This document shows, piece after piece, positions 58,601 to 64,000 of a stretch of DNA of 64,000 nt. Source of the DNA: Ignavibacteriales bacterium (GTDB lineage Bacteria > Bacteroidota > Ignavibacteria > Ignavibacteriales > Melioribacteraceae); contig JAPLFG010000001.1 in the NCBI GenBank assembly GCA_026390795.1, positions 248,001-312,000 on the forward strand, given 5' to 3'. The notes below the pieces were generated by a model. The model was given only the letters and a program-made list of their open reading frames with translations, did no database searches and was not told the DNA's origin. A program made the translations under genes and the position numbers. Every line of letters begins with the position of its first letter. Within the stretch, counting starts at the first letter, position 1.

Positions 58601-59187
58601 TCTATCATTGCACGGATGTCGTCATCAGTCAGCTCTTCCATTTTCATTACTTCGGCAGACGTTCTAAAGCCGTCAAAGAAATGAACAAATGGGATTCTTG
58701 ATTCGAGTGTTGCTCTATGCGCAATTGCAGCGGTATCTGTAGCTTCTTGAACAGAGTTTGAAGCAATCATTCCGAAGCCGGTTTGTCTTGTTGCCATTAC
58801 ATCACTGTGATCTCCAAAAATTGAGAGAGCAGCTGCAGCAATTGAACGGGCACTTACATGAAATACTGCTGGTGTTAATTCACCGGCAATTTTATACATA
58901 TTCGGAATCATTAAGAACAAACCTTGAGATGCCGTAAAAGTTGTGGTTAAAGCTCCCGTCTGAAGTGCGCCATGAACTGCACCGGCAGCCCCGCCTTCAC
59001 TCTGCATTTCTGTTACACTCGGCACTGTCCCCCAAATGTTTTTCAGTTTCTTTGCAGACCAAGCATCCGACAATTCTCCCATTGTAGACGATGGTGTGAT
59101 TGGATAGATGGCAATTACTTCACTTACCCTATAAGCAACATGAGCAGCCGCCTCGTTTCCGTCAATAGTTATTTTTTTCCTTTCCAT
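55603..59187 (-). CDS. nifJ: Pyruvate:ferredoxin (flavodoxin) oxidoreductase, single-chain
   Basis: It converts pyruvate and CoA to acetyl-CoA and CO2, reducing ferredoxin or flavodoxin. Domain order matches the homodimeric enzyme: domain I from residue 1 (Y-P-I-T-P-S-S-T-M-G-E), domain III (gamma), the two [4Fe-4S] ferredoxin motifs CIQCGKCAMVCP and CTGCEMCVEVCP (about 690-760), a proximal cluster site (C-S-G-C-G-E), and the TPP site GDGWAYDIGYGGLDHV. The length of 1194 residues is standard. GAGGAAC precedes the ATG. Confidence 0.97.
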   Translation of the reverse strand: MERKKITIDGNEAAAHVAYRVSEVIAIYPITPSSTMGELSDAWSAKKLKNIWGTVPSVTEMQSEGGAAGAVHGALQTGALTTTFTASQGLFLMIPNMYKIAGELTPAVFHVSARSIAAAALSIFGDHSDVMATRQTGFGMIASNSVQEATDTAAIAHRATLESRIPFVHFFDGFRTSAEVMKMEELTDDDIRAMIDDTKVKEFKDRALSPEHPFIRGTAQNPDVYFQGRETVNKFYDACPDIVQNAMDKFAQITGRQYHLFDYYGAPDAKRVVILMGSGAEAAEETVEYLSQKMEEKVGIIKVRLYRPFSAKHLLAAFPKTVENISVLDRTKEPGSIGEPLYLDIVTAISEAMSSNNPPFAKMPKIVGGRYGLSSKEFTPAMVKAVFDNMKKAEPKNHFTVGINDDVTFTSLDYDVNFMTEGPDVVRCLFYGLGADGTVGANKNSIKIIGEETENYAQGYFVYDSKKSGSTTVSHLRFGKKPIRSTYLIQTAKFVGCHTFGLLEKFDVLGNIEEGGTFLLNSPFGTNETWDKMPIRIQQQIIDKKLNFYVIDGYAVANKTGMGSRVNTIMQTCFFAISGILPKDEAIEQIKKSIKKTYGAKGEEIVKKNFEAVDQTLENLFKIEVPAKVSSIIEIPEIVSNKAPEFVRATLSKMLEGKGDDVKVSEMPIDGTFPSATTKWEKRNIALEVPAWDSEWCIQCGKCAMVCPHAAIRIKVYDKKFVETKPETFKWMEAKGKEFPEGYVYTIQTAVEDCTGCEMCVEVCPAKNKKETKFKAINMVSQIPIREQERTNFEYFLGLPELDRRLINTAVIKAQQLQEPLFEFSGACSGCGETPYVKLVSQLFGDRSVIANATGCSSIYGGNLPTTPWAINKEGRGPAWSNSLFEDNAEFGMGMRLSIDKQNEFVKELLANLSQEIGKELADSILNADQKDEVGIYEQRERVDELKKKLANIKSNNALKLIEVADYLVKKSVWIIGGDGWAYDIGYGGLDHVIASGKNVNILVLDTEVYSNTGGQMSKSTSYGAVAKFAAAGKTTAKKDLAMMAMTYGNVYVAKVAMGANDAQTLRAFLEAEAYNGPSIIIAYSHCIAHGINMAKGMESQKLAVDSGHWPLFRYNPLNVLDGKNPLKLDSKAPKIKLEEYIYHETRYKMLTKSHPEEAKHLLELGQAEVLKKWKFYEQMSEMKLSNDDENKEN

Positions 59188-59675
59188 ATGTTCCTCAGAT
59201 TTATATTAGTACAATTTTTACATTTAAAACAACTTTCTTTCGCAATTACCTTGCCAGGTGCGGACAAGAATTTTCTTAGATAAGTCTGCATTATTCCGAC
59301 TTTTAAAGTAGACTAAAAATAATCTTTGTCGGTTTTTGGAATTTATCGGCTAACAAATCTTATTTCTAAGAAATCTGTGAAAAAGCAAGTGTAATAATAG
59401 AGATTCGTAAGGAGAAAATAAAGACTCGTATATCTAATAATTTGATTCAGAGTTAAAAAGTTTACATGAAAATTTTAAGAGTTGGCGTGATAACTAAGTA
59501 TTCATAGGCTTGAAGGTATAACTAAACCTCTTTTCTATGGTCTTAGATTCGAAATTAGGGAAATATTCTTCTACTCTCTTTGTAGAGTAGTGCGAAGTAT
59601 TTCTTTGAATTCAGCGTCTATCTGCATCCTTATTGAAAATTGAGGATAATTCTGTTTATGAAAGGCTGAACTGAT
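59188..59675. other. 488-bp gap between nifJ and ftsY
   Basis: No gene is visible. Near nifJ on the minus strand a TTGTTT, 18 bases, TAATAT pattern (about 59195-59226) could be a sigma70-like promoter. An imperfect hairpin (CTACTCT/AGAGTAG, 59571-59590) lies about 85 bp after the ftsY stop and may help end that transcript. The rest is AT-rich and unassigned. Confidence 0.4.
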
Positions 59676-60602
59676 TTAGAACATGGCATCTACAAATTCT
59701 TCCGCGTCAAATTCTTGAAGATCTTCAATTCCCTCCCCCAAACCGATGTACCGGATCGGTATATTTTTTTCAGAGGCGATTTGAAGAACCGACCCACCTT
59801 TGGCGGTGCCGTCAAGTTTTGTAATGATAACACCGGTTAGATTGGAATATTTATTAAATTCTTCAAACTGCATTATGGCATTTTGACCTGAATTACCATC
59901 AACTACCAAGAGACATTCATGTGGTGCTCCCGGAATAAGATTAGATATAACTCCGTTAATTTTGTTCAGTTCCAACATTAAATTTTTGTTGTTGTGAAGT
60001 CTTCCAGCAGTATCAATTAAAACAATCTCATAATTGTTCGTCAAAGCAGATTTAATAGTTTCATAAACAACAGCGGAGGGATCTTTTGAAATATCTTCAA
60101 CCAAGTCAACACCGGCTTTTGTAGCCCAACTTTTCAATTGTTCATTAGCAGCAGCTCTAAAAGTATCGGCAGAACCTATAATTACTTTTTTCCCCTCGGT
60201 TTTATATTTATGCGCCAATTTGCCAATTGTCGTAGACTTTCCGGAACCATTTATTCCAATAATTAGAATTAATTTCAATTTATTTTGATCTGAAATTGAA
60301 TCAACCAAGATTTTCTGATCTTGCGGTTTAATCAATTTAACAAGCTCAGCTTTTAATATATCTTTTATTTTATCAAGTGTTCTATCTTGTTCTTTTAATA
60401 AAGCGGATTTAGCATTGTTAATTAATTGGTCGGTTAGCTTACTTCCTAAATCACTATTAATTAAAATTTCTTCCAGATCATCAAGTGTACTTTCATCTAT
60501 TTTTACTTTTCTTGTAATAACTTCTGAAATCTTGGCTGTAAGATTTTCCCTTGTTCTTGTTAATCCTTCTTTTAATTTTTTAAAATCAGGAAATAGTTTC
60601 AT
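59676..60602 (-). CDS. ftsY: Signal recognition particle receptor FtsY
   Basis: It docks SRP-bound ribosomes at the inner membrane. The NG domain is complete: an N-terminal helical bundle, G1 GINGSGKST, D-T-F-R-A-A-A, DTAGRLHNN, T-K-L-D-G-T-A-K-G-G and G-L-G-E-G-I-E-D-L. It lacks the acidic A domain of E. coli FtsY, so at 308 residues it is the short form. It overlaps pgsA by 17 bp. Confidence 0.96.
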   Translation of the reverse strand: MKLFPDFKKLKEGLTRTRENLTAKISEVITRKVKIDESTLDDLEEILINSDLGSKLTDQLINNAKSALLKEQDRTLDKIKDILKAELVKLIKPQDQKILVDSISDQNKLKLILIIGINGSGKSTTIGKLAHKYKTEGKKVIIGSADTFRAAANEQLKSWATKAGVDLVEDISKDPSAVVYETIKSALTNNYEIVLIDTAGRLHNNKNLMLELNKINGVISNLIPGAPHECLLVVDGNSGQNAIMQFEEFNKYSNLTGVIITKLDGTAKGGSVLQIASEKNIPIRYIGLGEGIEDLQEFDAEEFVDAMF

Positions 60603-61164
60603 TCTTTTTCCAATTTATAATTTCTTTCGCCCGTAATAAATAACCGATAAGTGATGCAAAACATAATGTTATAGAAATAATCATAACTCCTTGATAAACA
60701 ATACTTAATTGATCTAATCGTAATAATGTGATAATAATAAAAATGCCTATTGAAAAGACAGTTGCCTTTCCCAGCATGTTCGATGGAAGAACCTTACCAA
60801 TCTTTTTCTTAACATATAGTCCTCCAAGAAAAATCAAAATATCTCGGAGAATAATCAGCCAAAAATAAAAAGCCGGGATCATATTCAGCATGAATAGATT
60901 TATAACTATTAATGCAACCAGAACCTTATCTGCCAAAGGGTCAATTATTTTACCTAGTTCTGATATTTGATTAGTCTTGCGGGCTGTATATCCATCTAGA
61001 AGGTCGGATACAAATGCAATTAAAATAAGTACGAGAATGTAGTATCTGTAATAATCTTCATCTCTCATTAAATTAAAAAACAGTATAAAAGGAATGAACA
61101 AGAGCAATCTGAATAAACTGATTAGATTAGGCAGCAAGTATATTTCTCTTAATGTTTTATTCAT
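60586..61164 (-). CDS. pgsA: CDP-alcohol phosphatidyltransferase, probable phosphatidylglycerophosphate synthase
   Basis: A 192-residue membrane enzyme of phospholipid synthesis with about five helices. The family signature DG(x)2AR(x)8G(x)3D(x)3D is present (D-L-L-D-G-Y-T-A-R, then G-K-I-I-D-P-L-A-D-K). Length and motif fit PgsA, which joins CDP-diacylglycerol to glycerol-3-phosphate. Other CDP-alcohol transferases share the motif, so the alcohol substrate is likely but not certain. Confidence 0.88.
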   Translation of the reverse strand: MNKTLREIYLLPNLISLFRLLLFIPFILFFNLMRDEDYYRYYILVLILIAFVSDLLDGYTARKTNQISELGKIIDPLADKVLVALIVINLFMLNMIPAFYFWLIILRDILIFLGGLYVKKKIGKVLPSNMLGKATVFSIGIFIIITLLRLDQLSIVYQGVMIISITLCFASLIGYLLRAKEIINWKKNETIS

Positions 61165-61182
61165 TTGATATGAGATTATTAA

Positions 61183-62655
61183 CTAATCTTCGTAAACATC
61201 TTTTGTAATTAGTTTGTCGATTGCAACAGGATAATTGCCCGAAAAACAAGCTGTGCAAAAATTATCCGGTTTATGATCAACCATTGCCTCTAACATTTCA
61301 TCAATTGTAAGATATTCTAAAGTATCTACCTCTAGGTATTTTCGAATTGCTTCAATATCCACACTAAATTTATTAGCTATTAATTCTTCCTTAGAAGGAA
61401 AATCCATTCCATAATAACACGGACTAATAATCGGAGGAGATGAAATTCTCAAATGAATTGATTTGGGATTTGCCTCTCTTAATAATTTTACCAACTGCTT
61501 AGAAGTTGTCCCTCTTACAATTGAATCGTCTATCAAGACTACGGTTTTGTTTTCCAGTACACCTTTTACAGTATTGAATTTAATTTTAACTCCTATTTCC
61601 CTAGCACGCTGACCGGGTAATATAAAAGTTCTACCAACGTAATGGCTTCGAATTAATCCAATTTCCAGTTTTGATAAAACGCCTTGTTTTGCTAATTGTC
61701 TTTGATATCCAATTGCGGCTGTGTTCGAACTGTCCGGAACGCTTATGACAATAATTTTATCGCCATCCTTATCAAATGCCGGGTGTTTCTCTGCCAACAC
61801 TTTTCCTAATTTTCTTCTCATCTTATCAACATTGGCGCCAAAGACTCTGCTATCGGGTCTGGAGAAATAGATATACTCAAAGACACAATGTTTTTTTGGA
61901 AAATTTTGCAGAATAATTTTAATTGACTTAGCAATTCCGGAACTGTTTGCTTCGCTGTCAATAATTACCATCTCCCCAGGTTCAACATCTCGTATATATT
62001 CGGCTGAGTTAATATCAAGTGCGCACGTTTCAGAAGTGATTATTAGAGAACCATTAATTTTTCCGATACATAAAGGACGGAAACCATGTGGATCTCTTGC
62101 GCCAATCAATTTGTCATTTGTTAAAATTACGATGCTGTATGCGCCTTCAACTTTTTGAAGCGCTTCCTTTATTTGGTCTACTTGATTATCAAGTTTACTA
62201 CGCGCTATTAAATGTAATATAACCTCAGTATCGCTCGTAGTCTGAAAAATCGCTCCATCATTTACAAGTTCTTCGCGCAGCTGCTTTGCATTAGTTAAAT
62301 TGCCATTATGTGCAATAGCTAAGTTTCCCATCCGGTAATTAACAGTAAATGGCTGGATGTTTTTTGAAGAATCCGACGAGCCGGTAGTTGAATAGCGATT
62401 ATGCCCAATTGCGTTAGGTCCGATAAGAACATTTTCGAATATATTATCATCATTAAATATTTCGGAAACCAATCCAAGATTCCGATGCACGTTAAATATC
62501 GGCTTGTTTTTCAAATTATAAGATAACGAAACAATTCCAGCTGCTTCTTGACCTCTATGTTGTAAAGATAATAATCCATAGTAAGTAGTTAAAGCGGCAT
62601 CTTTAGCTCCAAATATTCCGAATACTCCACAATTACATTTTGGTTTATCATTCAT
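61183..62655 (-). CDS. purF: Amidophosphoribosyltransferase
   Basis: It makes phosphoribosylamine from PRPP and glutamine, the first step of purine synthesis. The class II glutaminase domain has its nucleophile at Cys9 (C-G-V-F-G-I), so a short propeptide must be removed. The PRPP loop reads VVLIDDSIVRGTTS. Cysteines in K-K-H-C-V-F-E, S-P-C-Y-Y-G and F-C-T-A-C match the Bacillus-type [4Fe-4S] ligands, so this is the oxygen-sensitive iron-sulfur form. It heads a purF-pgsA-ftsY operon (18 bp gap, then a 17 bp overlap). Confidence 0.96.
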   Translation of the reverse strand: MNDKPKCNCGVFGIFGAKDAALTTYYGLLSLQHRGQEAAGIVSLSYNLKNKPIFNVHRNLGLVSEIFNDDNIFENVLIGPNAIGHNRYSTTGSSDSSKNIQPFTVNYRMGNLAIAHNGNLTNAKQLREELVNDGAIFQTTSDTEVILHLIARSKLDNQVDQIKEALQKVEGAYSIVILTNDKLIGARDPHGFRPLCIGKINGSLIITSETCALDINSAEYIRDVEPGEMVIIDSEANSSGIAKSIKIILQNFPKKHCVFEYIYFSRPDSRVFGANVDKMRRKLGKVLAEKHPAFDKDGDKIIVISVPDSSNTAAIGYQRQLAKQGVLSKLEIGLIRSHYVGRTFILPGQRAREIGVKIKFNTVKGVLENKTVVLIDDSIVRGTTSKQLVKLLREANPKSIHLRISSPPIISPCYYGMDFPSKEELIANKFSVDIEAIRKYLEVDTLEYLTIDEMLEAMVDHKPDNFCTACFSGNYPVAIDKLITKDVYED

Positions 62656-62677
62656 ATTTTATTAGTTATCAAGATTT

Positions 62678-62704
62678 ATAAAAAAGGCACATAATGCTGT
62701 GCCT
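62678..62704 (-). terminator. Terminator following the truncated tRNA
   Basis: AGGCACA/TGTGCCT arms (7 bp, six-base loop) are followed by six T on the minus strand, 12 bp past the tRNA-fragment 3' end. It looks like the original tRNA gene's terminator. Confidence 0.88.
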
Positions 62705-62715
62705 GTATGCGTGTG

Positions 62716-62753
62716 TCGGAACGGTGGGATTTGAACCCGCGACCCCTTGAACA
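62716..62753 (-). pseudogene. 3' fragment of a tRNA gene (probable attachment-site remnant)
   Basis: On the minus strand: GTTCAAGGGGTC, T-stem/loop GCGGG-TTCAAAT-CCCAC (one mismatch), acceptor 3' strand CGTTCCG and discriminator A. The matching 5' half (it would need CGGAACG) is absent from the next 150 bases. The fragment begins in the 3' side of the anticodon stem, the usual crossover region of tRNA-targeting integrases. The tRNA identity cannot be read because the anticodon is missing. Confidence 0.8.
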
Positions 62754-62925
62754 CCATTCTAGCAAAATGTTGGGAATTGAGGATTTTGATTCACTCTAAT
62801 CATCATTTGGCCTTTTGGTTTGTTGACTTTCTGTCATTATTTTTTTCTGGCGTCAAATTAATCATTATGATTTTATTCTGCAACTCCCCACATTCATAAT
62901 CTCCACTGGCAAAAGCAGGTAAAAA

Positions 62926-62955
62926 TAATGCGCCTTAATTTTAAGGCGCACTTTC
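62926..62955. terminator. Perfect hairpin, probable terminator of the 63145 gene
   Basis: A 10-bp perfect stem TGCGCCTTAA/TTAAGGCGCA with a 2-base loop; the minus strand continues TTATTTTTA. It lies about 195 bp after the stop of the small membrane protein gene. Confidence 0.65.
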
Positions 62956-63144
62956 TAATAGAGATTTCTGAAAAACTCCTCCATGATGGCCATTGCGAGT
63001 AATGAAATAATAGCCCGCTCCGCATTAATTTTGTACGGAAGAAATCCTAATTTAGATTATGATGCCACCTCAGACTGCTTTTCCGTTCACTTCGGAATAT
63101 CAAAGACAATTACAGGTATTAAGATGTTTCCAATACTTAATGAT

Positions 63145-63462
63145 TTAATTTTGGGTAATTCTTTTAATTATTACCTCCACCACCGCAGCAATTATTACCA
63201 CCCCGATCATAATCAATAGAGCGATTTTAACATTCTTTTTCCGGTCGTACCTTCCCTCATATATTACAAAACGGAAAAACAACCCAGAAACTATTCCAAG
63301 CGCAAGTGATCTTGTTACATATATCCAGGACCACTTCGAGTCATTGACAAGGAAGTAAAACACAATAAAATAATAGAGTGAATAGACAGGTATTGAGAGT
63401 GCCATGTTTGAATTAATTCGATGTACTATTTTTATTACAATATTTTTATTTTTCTTTTCCAC
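63145..63462 (-). CDS. Small membrane protein of unknown function
   Basis: I do not recognise this 105-residue protein. It has three hydrophobic segments (about 20-40, 45-65 and 78-98) and a basic cytoplasmic-looking loop (E-G-R-Y-D-R-K-K-N-V-K). The start is GTG at 63462, supported by AAAGAGG seven bases upstream. It lies 18 bp after the gene at 63481, so the two are probably co-transcribed. From the tRNA fragment to its left it probably belongs to an integrated element. Confidence 0.65.
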   Translation of the reverse strand: MEKKNKNIVIKIVHRINSNMALSIPVYSLYYFIVFYFLVNDSKWSWIYVTRSLALGIVSGLFFRFVIYEGRYDRKKNVKIALLIMIGVVIIAAVVEVIIKRITQN

Positions 63463-63480
63463 GATAACCTCTTTCCAATA

Positions 63481-64000
63481 CTAAGAAAGCAATTCAACTA
63501 TTAGCGCTATGCATTGCACAAGAAGAACCGTGGCAGATACAACTGAAGTGTATACGGCAACACATGCTGGATATGTAGTAAAAAGTAATGATTCGGCACA
63601 ATTAATAACTGCACCAGCAAAAGCAGCAGCATCAGCATATATAACAGCCATCAAATCTATTTCCGCTAAAGAAGTTTTAGAAAGTTTATTATCCTTTTTG
63701 CCTTCAATGGGCAAATTCTTAACTAATTCAATCCACTCTCTACTATTCTTACTATGGTATTCATAAGAACTTTCAACTATAGAAGATACTGCAAGAACAT
63801 GTTTAGCATCAGTTTCTCCAAGTTCTTTAACTGCCCTCTCATTCATCTCCGCAATAGTGTCTTTAAGATCGTTAGGAGACATTCTTTTGTCTATCAGACT
63901 ATAAAAACCGTCAATAAACGCAAGTTGTTTATTATTCAATCCTTCATCTGATAGATTTTTCAAAAACTTCTCTTTTGATATTATGTAACGTTTATAATCG
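63481..64000 (-). CDS. Unknown protein with hydrophobic C-terminus, 5' end beyond the window
   Basis: The frame stays open to the right window edge (it continues D-Y-K-R-Y-I-I-S-K-E-K-F-L before K-N-L-S-D-E-G), so the TTG near 63963 is probably not the true start. The N-terminal part is helical and charged. The last 65 residues are strongly hydrophobic and Ala/Val/Cys-rich (A-A-A-F-A-G-A-V-I-N-C and V-V-S-A-T-V-L-L-V-Q-C-I-A), forming one or two membrane segments. The composition differs from the housekeeping genes to its left. I do not recognise a family; a small secreted or membrane-active peptide precursor is one possibility. Confidence 0.65.
   Translation of the reverse strand, partial: DYKRYIISKEKFLKNLSDEGLNNKQLAFIDGFYSLIDKRMSPNDLKDTIAEMNERAVKELGETDAKHVLAVSSIVESSYEYHSKNSREWIELVKNLPIEGKKDNKLSKTSLAEIDLMAVIYADAAAFAGAVINCAESLLFTTYPACVAVYTSVVSATVLLVQCIALIVELLS

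Noticed and set aside
62983-63219. Plus-strand frame of 78 codons right of the tRNA fragment
   Set aside because: It has no ribosome-binding site (the bases before the start read CTCCTCC), overlaps the better-supported membrane protein gene on the other strand, and shows no recognisable composition or family.
1-64000. CRISPR arrays, insertion sequences and rRNA genes
   Set aside because: No spaced direct repeats, transposase-like frames with terminal repeats, or rRNA-like segments were seen anywhere in the window.

Overview
The window is AT-rich chromosomal DNA from a free-living Gram-negative bacterium. It carries a TonB-dependent receptor, a TolC/adaptor/ABC export cluster, a LysM lytic transglycosylase lipoprotein, an S9B dipeptidyl peptidase and large outer-membrane barrels. 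The mix of PFOR with a DHODH-like partner, DPP-IV, Ycf48-type repeats and many TTG starts points to the Bacteroidota/Chlorobi (FCB) side, most likely an Ignavibacteria-like lineage. That placement is inference from gene content; no rRNA is present to confirm it.

Layout: Positions 1-4650 (minus) are a thiamine acquisition operon: TPP riboswitch with terminator, TonB-dependent receptor, thiamine pyrophosphokinase and a sodium:solute symporter cut by the window edge. Positions 4675-12424 (minus) hold an MltD-like transglycosylase, an acyl-CoA carboxyltransferase, an unusual two-gene ABC system whose ATPase has lost most catalytic motifs, an MBL-fold hydrolase and aroC. Positions 12456-17633 (minus) hold a PfkB kinase-mtnA-recO-small coiled-coil protein-HtrA protease operon ending in a terminator, plus a NUDIX gene. 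Positions 17693-30994 (minus) hold a large outer-membrane protein and a MacA/LolD/TolC-type export operon with five tandem FtsX permeases of two subtypes. Positions 31085-37892 (minus) are a tight cluster of a Ser/Thr kinase with an extracytoplasmic Ycf48-like region, murA, a polytopic HExxH metallopeptidase with a TPR-like tail, and a CCA-adding-type enzyme.

Positions 38033-46411 are the only plus-strand block: tRNA-Leu(UAG), trigger factor, clpP, DPP-IV, a degenerate hybrid kinase with three receiver domains, and gltX. The rest returns to the minus strand: PAS histidine kinase, glnS, a possible small-RNA region, a hypothetical gene, tRNA-Leu(CAA), another hypothetical, DEAD-box helicase, acyl-ACP desaturase, DHODH-like protein with pyruvate:ferredoxin oxidoreductase, and a purF-pgsA-ftsY operon.

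At 62716-62753, just right of purF, there is an orphan 3' half of a tRNA gene followed by its own terminator. This is the usual scar at the far end of an element integrated in a tRNA gene. It implies that the two small unrecognised genes at 63145-64000 belong to an integrated element extending past the right edge. The strongest leads for something new are the five-permease export operon, the catalytically degenerate ABC pair, the pseudo-histidine-kinase/triple-receiver protein, and the kinase-murA-metallopeptidase cluster.
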